From Epiperipatus broadwayi (Eukaryota > Onychophora > Udeonychophora > Euonychophora > Peripatidae), in assembly GCA_028023455.1 (NCBI GenBank), contig JAQFVV010006246.1:3399501-3463500 (forward strand): 64,000 nt of DNA. Direction: 5' to 3'. Each line of letters opens with the position of its first letter. Position 1 is the stretch's first letter. Shown one piece after another: positions 38,323-48,462 of the stretch. Below the pieces are notes generated by a model. That model saw only the letters and a program-made list of their open reading frames with translations, searched no databases and was not told where the DNA came from. Position numbers and translations under genes: made by a program.

Positions 38323-38811
38323 TTAAAAGTTTTCCGAATTATATTCTTTAAATATCAAACCCCATAAAACTTCACTTCCTTGTTTTCCTAAGTGCAATCC
38401 ATCTTTACTATACAACTCCCTCTTTCCAATAAACCAATCCCATACACTCACAAGCACAACATTATTTTTCTCACACAATTTTTTCACTCTCTCATTTATA
38501 GAACATGCTCTATCTAACAAATACCTCTTATCAAATCTTGGTAATACTCCAACTACCCCTACTCTTCCTTTAATCTCCCTCAAATTTCTAATCAATTCTA
38601 CATACTCATCCATTACTCTCTCTGATGGCTCTAACAAATTATTAATCCCTACCATAACATATACATCTCTACTACCTAGCTTTTTTACTTTATCTGTTAC
38701 ATCCCTAATTTTTGCTCCAGGCATACATATTCTAACATACCTGCTTGTATTTTTCCTTGCAATTATATTCCCACACTCTCTTATTAGTGAAGCTCCTATC
38801 AACTGTCTCAT
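38323..38811 (-). pseudogene. CR1-like ORF1, second part: SGNH/GDSL esterase-like domain
   Basis: This continues ORF1 in another frame from the piece at 38732-39361, overlapping it by 80 bp, which indicates a frameshift between them. SGNH-hydrolase blocks can be seen. Block I appears as IGASLIR, where GDS is expected, so the Asp before the nucleophilic Ser is changed. A block III-like YVMVGINNL follows, then LPRF, and block V DGLHLGKQGSEVL with the Asp and His of the catalytic pair. Such domains occur in ORF1 of CR1-group LINEs, where they are thought to act in membrane or RNA-particle interactions. This is the remains of one such protein. Confidence 0.75.
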
Positions 38812-39361
38812 AATCTACTTTCTCTACTCCATCTGTAACCTTGTCTACCATCTTCTGGACCTCCTTATCCATTTCTTCCTCATCATTTTTACTCAATAAT
38901 TCCTTTATCTCCTCACATTTTGTCTCTAACAATTTTAATTTTACTTCTACATCCTTCAGTTCTTCCTCTATCTTACTTATTCTCTGTCTAACCATCTCCA
39001 TTGCATTACTACTTTCTCCACCCATATTTTCTGTCACTCTACTAAAACCATACTCTGTCCTATCTTCCTTAACTACATTTTGTTCCCTCTCCTCTGACTT
39101 TCTCTCTAGCCTACCTACACTTAAAAACCACTTTCTCACCTCTTTAATCACATTTACACACTGACTACATAACCAGCAATCTGTCACATCCTTCCTATTC
39201 TTATTCAAACATTTCAAATGATACACCTCAGCACACACTGTACATTCTACTAATGCTCTTCTAATTCCTTTCTGCCAATTGTATATACACTGTACCATAC
39301 AAATATAATCCATATTCTTATTTTTCAATTCACCTATTGTATATTTGACTTTATAATGCAT
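38732..39361 (-). pseudogene. CR1-like ORF1, first part: PHD-like zinc finger and coiled coil
   Basis: The N-terminal 75 residues have the cysteine-histidine spacing of a PHD-type finger: CMVQC, a spacer, CTVC, then YHLKC, and CWLCSQC about 15 residues later. Residues from about 115 to 175 are a Glu/Lys-rich heptad-like stretch (ISKIEEELKDVEVKLKLLE), predicted coiled coil, suited to ORF1p multimerisation. The frame then runs out and the SGNH domain continues in the overlapping frame at 38811. The start is the first Met of the frame (MHYKVKY), located just downstream of the tandem 5'UTR monomers. Confidence 0.72.
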
Positions 39362-39810
39362 CTCCTATTCTTCAAATCCCCTTATACAAAAAAATAAAAA
39401 CTCTCTAACTTTTTCCCAAACTTTATCAAACTATAACCACTTATTTTCTAACGTTAGGCTTCCCAAACATTAACTTTTTTATCAAAATAAATGTCTCTTT
39501 TAAAATTTAAAAAAACCTTCAATAACAAACTTAACTAAAATGAATTAAACTTACATACAACTTTTTTATAAGTACCTCTTTATAATACCTCTCCTATTCT
39601 TCACACACCCTAATACAGAAAAAATGAAATCTTTTTCCCAAACATGATCAAACTATAACCACAACCACGTGTTTCCTAACGTTAGGCTTCAAACGTTGCC
39701 TTATTTCTCAAAATAAATGTCTATTTTGAAATTTAAAAAACTTTCAGTAACAAACTTAACTAAAATGAATTAAATTTACATACATCTTTTTTATAATTAT
39801 CCTTACACTA
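39362..39810 (-). repeat. Tandem 5'UTR monomers of the CR1-like LINE (about 228 bp, two copies)
   Basis: Unit 1 at 39362-39589 and unit 2 at 39590-39810 share landmarks in the same order: CTCCTATTCTTCA, CAAACTATAACCAC, CTAACGTTAGGCTTC, CAAAATAAATGTCT and CTTAACTAAAATGAATTAAA. They lie immediately upstream (in element sense) of ORF1. Tandem promoter-like monomers at the 5' end are known in some LINEs. The palindromic-looking CTAACGTTAG is present in both. Confidence 0.8.
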
Positions 39811-40752
39811 ACACACATTCACCAAGAACAACTTTTTTTAAAAAAAAACTACTATGCCTAAAATGGCAAACGAAAATCTTTCAAACAGTTAAACAAAAAA
39901 AATTTTCAATCTTTTAAATAACTCACTCTCTCAATCACAATTTATACTTTCATCCACAATCAATAGTCTTAAATTGCTGCTCACAAAAGATCAATGTGCA
40001 CGTAAACAACATTAAACCAAATAAAAATTTTAAAAAATTTTCTACTTAGCTTTTTGTCCTATTCGTGTTAGTATGTCCAGGTTATTTACTGGTGGCACTC
40101 TCGTATGATACGATTTCAGCTGTAATTAAAATCTTTGATTCTTGGCCTACAAACTTTTAGATACAAAAAGTAGTGTCACAATATATATTAAGTTACAAAT
40201 ACTGATTAATAATAAATAAAATAACTTTTACATTTTTAACTGAAAGATTTTATACAATAAATAAATAAAAAATCCTACTAACTGAGAATATGTGTGCATC
40301 TGTTTTTCCATTAATCCAGAAGTCTATTCATGACTGAATTATTAACAATTTCTTTGGCAAAGAAATAATGCTATTACAAGATAAGATATTTTGAGTGATG
40401 ATCAAAAAATATGAATGAAGTGTGAGATGATGTGAATGGACATGCAACCACACATACAAGTTAGGTCTTGGAATGGCAATAAACAGTAGGTCAGAAACTT
40501 AATGAATAAATATTTATTATGGCCTTATAGACAAACAATACTCATTCCCACTATTAGATATACATAAATGAAAAGGAATTTTAATGATTGGTACACCATA
40601 ACATCCTGATAACTTTTTAAACAAGTTTAAAACATTAAGTTATACTACAATTCATTTTTTCTTATTAGCTACGCCTGATCACTGTTGGCACAATGTGAAC
40701 TTCCAACATTTCTTCATGGTGCCAATCTGAAAGGTCACTATATATATATATA
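39811..40752. other. Non-coding, possibly the far 5' end of the CR1-like LINE, then unassigned
   Basis: 39811-40130 keeps the C-rich and A-rich plus-strand composition of the LINE and may still belong to it. 40131-40740 is ordinary AT-rich DNA. A TA microsatellite at about 40739-40752 is the insertion point of the next RTE element. Confidence 0.4.
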
Positions 40753-43700
40753 TCATCATCATCAACCATTATCACTCCACTGCAGGATGAAGGTCTCTAC
40801 AAGTTTAATCCATCTTCTCCGATCTTTAGCTTCTCTTTTCCCCAACACCCTTGCACATTTTCTTATTTCATCCATCCATCTCACATGTGGTCTCTTTCTG
40901 GGTCTTTTACAATCTCTTGGAATCCAGTTTAAAATTTCAATTGTCCGTATATTATCATTTCTTCTAGCAATATGTCCAGCCCAACTCCATTTCAATCTTT
41001 TAATTTTTTCAATAAGGTCAGTAACACCTGTTTGTTGTCTTACCCATACATTGCGTTTTCGATCTCTTCTTGTTACTCCCAACATACATCTCTCCATACT
41101 CCTTTGAGTGGTCTGAAGTCTCTGTATTGCTCTTCTATTAAGTGTCCAAGTCTCAGATCCATAAGTAAGAACTGGTAAAACACATTTGTTAAAAACCATT
41201 CTTTTCAAACACATAGGCATATTTCCTTTTAGTATCAAGTTATTTCTACCAAAAGCACTCCAACCAAGTTTAATTCTATGATTAATTTCCTCCATTATGT
41301 TTCCATCTGTATTAATAATCTGACCAAGGTATTTGTAACTGTTAACTTCTTCTAATTCTTCATAATCAATCTTTATTTTCATATTTTGAGCAAATCGATT
41401 AAACATTACTTTAGTCTTTTTAACATTTATCTTTAGTCCTACTTTTCTACTTTCATCTGCTAACTCCTGCAACATTTCCTGCAGCTCTGAAGCATTATTT
41501 GCAAAAACAACTACATCATCTGCAAAATCTAAATGACTTAAATACTCTCCATTTACTTTCATTCCTTTAGTTTCCCATTTTAATCCACAAAATACTTCTT
41601 GCAGCACTGCTGTAAAAAGTTTTGGAGATATGGAGTCACCTTGTCTTACACCTTTCTCAATGTTGATTTTCCCAGTATCATTATGTAATCTAATTGTTGC
41701 TGTTGCATTTTTATAAATATTCTTTAAAATATGACAATATCCTGGATCTATACCTTGATGATCCAATGCTTTAATCACTGAAGAAATGTGTATAGAATCA
41801 AATGCCTTTTCATAATCTACAAATCCAAAACATAATGACAACTCATATTCATTTGTCCTTTCTATGACTTCTCTCAATACCTGGATATGATCTATTGTAC
41901 TAAAACCACTTTTAAATCCAGCTTGTTCTCTTGGTTGGTGGAAATCCAAAGTTCTCTGTAGACGAGTTGTAATTATCTTGGTAAAAATTTTATATAAAAC
42001 TGATAAAAGGCTGATAGGTCTGTAATTTCTAATATCTTCTTTATCACCTTTTTTAAATATTAATATTATTACTGCATTCTTCCAATCTTCCGGTACATCT
42101 TTATCATTTAGACATTTGGTATATAACTTTGCTAAAATTGTTTCTATTTCTTCACCTCCTTCTTTTAATATATCAATTATAATTCCATCATTTCCTGGAG
42201 CCTTTCCTTTCTTCATACATTTAATTGCATGTCTCACTTCTTCATTTAAAATTCTGGGCAATTCGGAAGATGTAATAGATATAGGAGGTACTTGTTCTTT
42301 ATTACTATATAATTCTTGATAAAAATCTTCTACCAATTTCATGATGTCATCTCTCTTTTTAGTAATAATTCCATCTTTTTTTCTTATTGCAGATATAAAT
42401 TTCCTACCAATACCAAAATGTTGTTTAACATTCTTGAGACTTTTATTTTCTTCTACAGCTTTCCTTGCTATTTCACAGTTATACTTTCTTATATCATTTT
42501 CAACTCTTTTCTGTACCATTTTACAAAATTCGAGATATTCAATTCTTTTTAATACATCATTTTTGTATATCTTCATATTCCTTCTTTTCTTCATAAATTC
42601 TCTAGTCTCAGTAGAAATTTTATTAGTCAATTGCTGCTTTTTTCTACCAGCTATCTTTGTTGCAGTTTTTAAAAGTGTATCAGTTATTTTCATATTAATT
42701 TCATTCAAATCTGAATCATGTTCAAAATCTCCTAACACTTGAAACCTATTTGTAAGTTCTAATTTAAATTCATTAGAATGTTTCTGAAGATTAGGAATAT
42801 CAACTGTAAATATTGTTTTTCTCAATAATTTTTGTCTCTCTAGTTTTACATTAACACGTAACTTACACCTTACTAATCGATGATCACTTCCTGTGTTAAA
42901 TTTATTAAGAACATTACAATCTTGAAATATGTATTTCCTGTTAGTCAAAATATAATCCAATTCTGCTGTACCTTCATTTGGATGCTTCCATGTCCATTTC
43001 CTTTTAACATTTTTCTCAAAAAATGAATTCATAATATAAAGTTTTTCTTTTTCTGCAAACTCCACAAGTCTATGTCCTCTCTCATTTCTATTACCATAAC
43101 CAAAATTACCTACAGCAATTTCATCTTTCATTTGTCTACCAATTCTAGCATTAAAGTCTCCCATAACAATTTTAAAAATGTTGTTTACTCTGATCAAAAG
43201 CCTTTTGTACATCCATATAAAAATCTTCTACTACTTCATCACTATGAGAACTTGTTGGGGCATAAACCTGAATTATCTGCATTTGGTATCTGCTATTAAG
43301 TTGTATAACTAATCTTGCAACTCTGTCCGATACACCATCAATCTCCACAATATTGTTCTTCCACTTTTTATTTATAATGAATCCTACTCCACTTGTATTT
43401 CCAATATGTGTGCCTTTATAATAGAGTATATGTCCACTTTTTAAATCAATTGTTTCTTCACCTTTTCTTCTAACTTCACAAAGTCCAATAATGTCCCATT
43501 TAATATAAGACAGTTCTTCTTCTAATTCTTGCAATCTTCCTTCACTTGAAAGTGATCTGCAGTTGTAAGTACCTAAATAAAAAGTCGTCATCAAATGGCA
43601 GCCTGGGTCCACAATCAGAGGATTCTTAGCACCCTCCGCCTTCGGCCACCAACCGCTGCCTTGGTTGGTGACTTTACAGCCTCCTGGGAATAAGGGCCAT

Positions 43701-44046
43701 GCTTTATTTTTGTCTGTCATAATTGTATATATGTATTGGAAAAATATTTATCATTTACACAAACATTCATTCTGCCTTATCAGGCACTGAGAAGAAAGAC
43801 CATGGTGTTTCTTGATCTTAAACTCAGAGGTAAAAAGCCAATAAACTCTCCATGCTGGCTAATGCGTGTTGGTGAGCAGCCCATCCATGTTCGTATACTA
43901 TATGAATAATCACATAGTAATAACAGCTGCAACGACAAGAACATATGGAGTGGACATTAGGAATTTGGCCTGCTCGGTTCCTTTAAGGCCTCCAAGAGGA
44001 ATCAAAGGGTCTCCTTTCAGTTAATAGCAAACTCCTTTCTGCAGCC
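40753..44046 (-). mobile_element. Full-length RTE-type LINE, copy C
   Basis: Minus-strand full-length copy of the same family as 22429-25705. Its 5' end (GGCTGCAGAAAGGAG on the minus strand) is at 44046 and its 3' end has a (GAT)n-type tail at 40753-40763. It is inserted in a TA microsatellite: TA repeats lie on both sides (40739-40752 and 44047-44057), which masks the exact target duplication. The 5'UTR closely matches copy B but has small differences just before the start codon. Structurally intact apart from one coding frameshift. Confidence 0.92.
40762..43720 (-). pseudogene. RTE endonuclease-reverse transcriptase with a single frameshift
   Basis: The 182-residue first frame (43720 down to 43172) starts [10 protein letters not shown] and holds the endonuclease N terminus ([22 protein letters not shown]). 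The second frame (down to 40762) resumes at [12 protein letters not shown] and continues with [46 protein letters not shown] and the RTE C terminus, including the INHRIK stretch absent from copy B. The break is one extra base in an A-run (plus strand AATTTTAAAAATG near 43171-43180; copy B has one A fewer). Because all known catalytic residues are retained, this could be a recent mutation or a sequencing error in a homopolymer. Confidence 0.9.
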
Positions 44047-44899
44047 ATATATATATATAATTAGAACTTAAAGAAAAAAAAATGAAAAGTGTTACCCAGT
44101 ATGAAAAGGATTGATTAAAAGATAAAGAACAAATATAAATAATGGTTTTCTGGAATATTCTACATCATCGGGAAATATGTAAAAACTTGGAGATAATGAA
44201 AATTAGGTCTGTTTATGCACACTCATATCAGAGTAGCTGATCATGCTTCCAGAAGATACAAAAGTGGCTGAGTGTAAGGAGGACTATGGAGGGGCTCAGT
44301 GAACTCTACCACTAAATGTACCAAAGTGTACCTAGGGACTATACAGGCCACATCAGCTTTATTAGAATTTATATACATCTTTTTGGCCATGCATGTTGTA
44401 AGTAATAATAATAATAATAATAATAATATATATATAAAGCATTAGTGGGTAAGTCTTACTATTGTATTACTTGTGGCAATAAAGTCAATATTTAGTTATA
44501 ATAATTTATTTGTGAATTATTTTTTGTTCAAGTTGGAATGACCATATTTACCCCATTGTAGGACTCATGGTGGCTGTACATAAAAGAACTCTGGCACAGT
44601 TGACAAGATAAAATTTAACTTGTAATTTTGTCATTGCAGAATTGTATATTCAGAAATAGAGGGGAAAAGAAAGAAAAAATAGAATATTTTTTTTATTAGT
44701 TGTTCGAAATAAGAGTTTTAATAAAGGACTGTGCCACAAGTGATAATAAATCAGTTTAATGTTAATAGTCCTGTTGATTGGCCAATTTGTCTCAAAAGAA
44801 TTAAGATTGTTTTTTTATAAATGGGAATGTCAGTGACCCCATTAAATTTGACATGTTGTTACATTATGCTGGGGGTAACAAGCTATAGAAATCGCAAAT
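44047..44899. other. Non-coding stretch with an AAT microsatellite
   Basis: AT-rich to mixed composition. An (ATA)n run at about 44402-44430 is followed by TA repeats. 44160-44400 has a less AT-biased composition but no readable frame. No gene is supported. Confidence 0.45.
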
Positions 44900-45330
44900 C
44901 ACTTATGTTATGAGGAACCAGAGAAATTGTTGTACGATGTAGTAGTTAGAAATCCTAAATAATTATTTTATCCAAAAGCCCTCTAAGCATATAGCATGGC
45001 CTACAGTTTAGAAATAGATGACAAAATAAAGAGGAATGCATGCAAGACTATGATAAATATTTGAGGAACTCACTAAGAGCTGTAGTTATGGTGATGCATA
45101 GAACATGCCCTTCTTGAAGAATTACTTTGGGGAATGTCTGAAGATAGGCTTGATACAGCAGTTACATGGCCCAAGAGACTTCATGTAAAGAAGCAATCGA
45201 AGTGGGAGTATCCAATGAGATAGTGCTTGACCAGTCAAAGCAATTTTAAAATTTTACTAATAATAATGAAGATAGTACATTTATATGAAAAACCAAATAT
45301 AAATATCAGCCTGCTAAAAGTAAGATAAAA

Positions 45331-45579
45331 GAAATTGTTTGCTACTATTGTGCAAAAAAGAATCACATGGCAAGTAAGGGTAGATTTAGCAAAGAGCATT
45401 GTAGAGCCTGTGGCAAAGTAAGTCATTTAGAGAATGTGTGTAGGTCTAATGGGGAAAATGATTGTAGTGTATCACCCACTTTTCAAAAGAAAAACAAATA
45501 CAAATGTGAGATGTATAATACTCAGGTTTCTCATTGCAACCAATTCATTATGTCAGTAAAATTATTAAATACATATTTG
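45331..45579 (+). pseudogene. Ty3-like gag/pol fragment with two CCHC zinc knuckles
   Basis: Frame from 45331: the first knuckle reads CYYCAKKNHMASKG, with CX2CX4HX4 but Gly where the last Cys is expected. It is followed by RFSKEH and a complete second knuckle, CRACGKVSHLENVC (CX2CX4HX4C). Two knuckles separated by an RF-x-x-x-C spacer are typical of the nucleocapsid region of invertebrate Ty3/gypsy elements. The frame continues to FIMSVKLLNTYL, the usual lead-in to the protease, and is cut by the Penelope insertion. A relic, not a functional gene. Confidence 0.72.
45567..45579. repeat. 13-bp target-site duplication, left copy (AAATACATATTTG)
   Basis: Exact match at 46611-46623. It brackets the palindromic Penelope-like insertion. 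Confidence 0.88.
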
Positions 45580-45615
45580 TAAAACGATTTAATATACTTC
45601 TCCTAAAAACGTAAT

Positions 45616-46107
45616 AGCCTAAAAACGATTTACTCGCTGACGAAGAAGCTTCCAAATAAACAAAACAAATTTCGCATAAAACTATTAAATGGGCCAAGCG
45701 CTTTCGAGGTTTGCCCTCATATTCATGGCCGACGAACGTAATAAATCTTTACGTAGTGTTATTAAATAACAAATATGCAAATGTAAATGCAAATCAGTTT
45801 GACCATTTTTTGTTTTGAAATGGAAAAACACGTGTCGCGTCTATTGATAGAATTGTTGTCGCAAACAATAAAGTACGCCTCTTTGATCTTTCTCTTACAG
45901 TCGTTGGTTTCAGGGCATACAATCCTGGGGTTGCCTGGTTCGAACACATGGCCAGTCTGCTTTTCATGTTCCAGAAATATTGAAAAGTTATCGCTGTTCT
46001 TTTTTGCTCTTCTATAGGTATACAAGTGTTGAGCTGCTCTGTTGTGAACAGTGGCCTTAGTTTCCCCATAGTATATGGCTTTGCATCCGGCCTGTGGACA
46101 TGACATG
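45616..46107 (-). repeat. Left arm of the Penelope palindrome
   Basis: Pairs with 46123-46610. The four differences noticed are a C/T near 45876, an A-run length change near 45810, a G/T near 45904 and a C/A near 45755. The arm ends in AGCCTAAAAACG on the outer side and CATGACATG on the inner side. Confidence 0.93.
45762..46107 (-). pseudogene. Penelope-type GIY-YIG endonuclease domain, left arm
   Basis: The frame reads CPQAGCKAIYYGETKATVHNRAAQH and onward. Recognisable GIY-YIG features are the YYGET strand, the catalytic-type Arg in HNRAAQH, and the later Ser-x-x-x-x-x-H, H-x-F pattern (FSIFLEHEKQTGHVFEPG). The CPQAGC cysteines match the CX2-5C finger that precedes GIY-YIG in Penelope-like elements, and CKRKIKEAYFI matches the conserved C-terminal RKIKE motif. 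In intact elements this endonuclease follows the RT and nicks the target. Here only the endonuclease part exists, without an RT and with no proper start, so it is a fragment. Confidence 0.8.
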
Positions 46108-46117
46108 CTGTCCACAG

Positions 46118-46432
46118 GCCATCATGTCATGTCCACAGGCCGGATGCAAAGCCATATACTATGGGGAAACTAAGGCCACTGTTCACAACAGAGCAGCTCA
46201 ACACTTGTATACCTATAGAAGAGCAAAAAAGAACAGCGATAACTTTTCAATATTTCTGGAACATGAAAAGCAGACTGGCCATGTGTTCGAACCAGGCAAC
46301 CCCAGGATTGTATGCCCTGAAACCAACTACTGTAAGAGAAAGATCAAAGAGGTGTACTTTATTGTTTGCGACAACAATTCTATCAATAGACGCGACACGT
46401 GTTTTTCCATTTCAAAAAAATGGTCAAACTGA
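46118..46432 (+). pseudogene. Penelope-type GIY-YIG endonuclease domain, right arm
   Basis: Mirror copy of the left-arm domain with the same CPQAGC, YYGET, HNRAAQH and GHVFEPG motifs. It differs in a Tyr for Asp near CPETN and a Val for Ala in KIKEVYFIV. It ends FSISKKWSN, where an A-run in the left arm is longer and changes the tail. No RT upstream, so not functional by itself. Confidence 0.8.
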
Positions 46433-46610
46433 TTTGCATTTACATTTGCATATTTGTTATTTAATAACACTAAGTAAAGATTTATTACGTTCGTCGGCCA
46501 TGAATATGAGGGCAAACCTCGAAAGCGCTTGGCCCATTTAATAGTTTTATGCGAAATTTGTTTTGTTTATTTGGAAGCTTCTTCGTCAGCGAGTAAATCG
46601 TTTTTAGGCT
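46123..46610 (+). repeat. Right arm of the Penelope palindrome
   Basis: Inverted copy of 45616-46107. It begins CATGTCATGTCC and ends GTTTTTAGGCT directly at the right target duplication. Confidence 0.93.
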
Positions 46611-46623
46611 AAATACATATTTG
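46611..46623. repeat. 13-bp target-site duplication, right copy (AAATACATATTTG)
   Basis: Exact match of 45567-45579. Reading continues from here into the protease fragment. Confidence 0.88.
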
Positions 46624-46937
46624 GAAATGGAAATTGACAGTAAGCTGGGTGTGTCAATGATAGCAGTCAAAGACTGGAAAATAGTAAAAGAAAATTGTGT
46701 GAACCCCTTTATCTTAATGATGACTAATTTAAAAGTGAAAAATACTAGTAATATTATGAGAATGTTAGGGAAAGTAGAGGTAAGGTACTCCATAGGTTAT
46801 CATTGTATATAGTACAAGGTAATTTTAAAGCTATTATGGGTAAGGAATGGATTGATGCTTTGGAAATAGAAATATGTACTATTAACAAAACTACTATTGA
46901 GAAAGAAATAAAAGATAAATACACAAAGTTTATTTAA
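46618..46937 (+). pseudogene. Ty3-like retropepsin fragment
   Basis: Frame LEMEIDSKLGVSMIAVKDW resembles the start of a Ty3-type aspartic protease, where the active site is D-T/S-G-A; here it is changed to D-S-K-L-G. The following LKVKN...LGKVEVRYS fits the flap region. After a frameshift near 46810, VQGNFKAIMGKEWIDALEI matches the conserved (L/I)LG-x-(D/E)W motif near the protease end (I-M-G-K-E-W). It is followed by a stop near 46937. Catalytic loss and the frameshift show it is dead. Confidence 0.68.
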
Positions 46938-47193
46938 TTAATCTGTTTTTTAGAACAATTCTTTATTTCTAGTACAATGCTTACATATCACACATCTAAC
47001 AACAGTTTCGATTGACCCTGCAATCTTCTTCAGAACTATAAAATATATACATAAATATACAAATTATATAGAAAATACAAATTATATAAACTATACATAC
47101 ATATATATTCATAAAAATATACAAACATATACTTATATATCCTTTTAAATACATGAATACATATAAAACCAAATAAATAAATAAACTTCTCGA

Positions 47194-48001
47194 ACATTTT
47201 AATCTGTAATCTTTTCCTTTACTAAAATTCTATTCTTTAATTTTTTTTAAAGAATTTTCATACATTTTATATATATTAATTATTTTTTTATAAATATTAT
47301 TTTTTATTTCCTCATATATACTTCCTTACTGTATTCTTATGCTATCATTTTATATCCTTCAAATATTACACTTATTTTCATTATTCTTCTCTTATTATTT
47401 TTATTTTATAACTTTTTTTTAATCCATGTTTATAACCTTATATTATATACCCATAATTTTTTATTAAATATTATATTTATAATATAATAACATCTTATTT
47501 ATGTATCAATTCTTATTTATTTCATTCATTTTTACTTCCACTTTTTTTATTATACTTACTTAAATGTTTATATATACATACTTTATATATCCCCTACACA
47601 TCTCGTATACATAAGACCTAACTTTAAATCCATCAAATATTCTACATTTAAACTATTCTGTAAAACCAACTTCTTCCTATTTATTTCCTTATTTATTTTA
47701 TTATTATAATAATAATCTCAATTAACTGTATCATTTATTTATTTTTATTTTACTTCCCATCATCTATTTTCTTTCACAGTTAAACCATTTTTTACTTTAC
47801 TTTACATTGTAATATAGCTTCTATATATATATATTAGCTCCCTCTATTGCTTTTCTTATTAAATAAGTTTTTAACTTAACTTTAATTTTAATCTTACACT
47901 TTTATTATAATAACTTTTATATTAAAATTTTCCTCAAACCTAAGTCTTTTTTCATTCTTGGTCTAATATTATTTATATAAATAGCTTCTTTAATCTTTTT
48001 T
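47194..48001. repeat. Left arm of a large imperfect palindrome
   Basis: Inverted match to 48026-48462 (inner half, about 47590-48001) and to 50169-50574 (outer half, about 47194-47570). Shared phrases, read on this strand, are CCAACTTCTTCCTATTTATT, TGTATTCTTATGCTATCATT and CATTCTTGGTCTAATA. Identity is roughly 85-90% by eye, so the palindrome is old enough to have drifted. There is no coding content. Confidence 0.85.
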
Positions 48002-48025
48002 CTCTTCTACTTTCAGTAAAATATA

Positions 48026-48462
48026 AAAAAAAGAATAAAGAAGTTATGTATATAAATAGTATTAAACCAAGAATGATAAAGATTTAGGTTTGAAAAAAAA
48101 TTTAATATAAAAGTTATTATAAGTGTGTAAGATTAAAATTAAAGTTAAGTTAAAAAATTATTTAACAAAAAAAGCAATAGAGGGAGCTAATGTATAGAAG
48201 CTATAGATTTAAATGTAAACTAAAGTGAAAAATGGTTTAACTGTAAAAAAAAAAAATAGTTGATGGGAAGTAAAGAAAATTAAAAAGATAAAATAAAAAA
48301 ATTAAGTGTTAGAGTTAATTGGGATTATTATTATAATAATAAAATAAATAAGAAATAAATAGGAAGAAGTTGGTTTTATAGAATAGTTTAAATTAGAATA
48401 TTTGAATGGTTTAAAGGTTAGGTTTTATGTATATGAGATGTATAGGGTAATATATATATATT
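48026..48462. repeat. Right arm, inner half, of the large palindrome
   Basis: Reverse complement of about 47590-48001, separated from it by a spacer of about 24 bp (48002-48025). It stops at TA repeats where the TG...CA insertion begins at 48463. Confidence 0.85.

Larger units (their letters stand above)
34780..40130 (-). mobile_element. CR1-like LINE with PHD/SGNH ORF1, broken copy (ends approximate)
   Basis: Minus-strand non-LTR retrotransposon. In transcription order it has a 5'UTR with tandem monomers (39362-39810), ORF1 (39361 to 38323) with a PHD-like finger, coiled coil and SGNH-esterase domain, then ORF2 (38222 to about 34918) with APE-type endonuclease, reverse transcriptase and a C-terminal Cys/His motif. 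A PHD finger plus esterase-like ORF1 is an established feature of CR1-group elements, which is why I prefer that clade. The plus strand is strikingly C-rich and T-rich here, unlike its surroundings. Both outer ends are uncertain because no target duplication was found. Multiple frameshifts show it is dead. Confidence 0.75.
45580..46610. mobile_element. Penelope-like element fragment arranged as a 1-kb palindrome
   Basis: A 1,031-bp insertion bounded by a 13-bp target duplication. It consists of 36 bp of unpaired sequence, a left arm (45616-46107), a 15-nt spacer (46108-46122) and a right arm (46123-46610). The arms are inverted copies with very few differences. Each arm encodes the GIY-YIG endonuclease C terminus of a Penelope-like retroelement, pointing away from the centre. 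The upstream RT domain is absent. The single target duplication argues that the whole palindrome arrived in one event. Confidence 0.85.
44900..46937 (+). mobile_element. Ty3-like LTR retroelement relic (gag zinc knuckles to protease), split by a later insertion
   Basis: The relic is discontinuous: 44900-45579 and 46611-46937. The left part ends in two zinc knuckles, and the right part resumes with a retropepsin-like segment. Removing the nested insertion (45580-46610) and one copy of its 13-bp target duplication makes the frame run directly from the knuckles into the protease, as in Ty3/gypsy pol. No LTRs or RT/RNase H/integrase were found. The upstream part (44900-45230) is full of stops. 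Confidence 0.7.
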
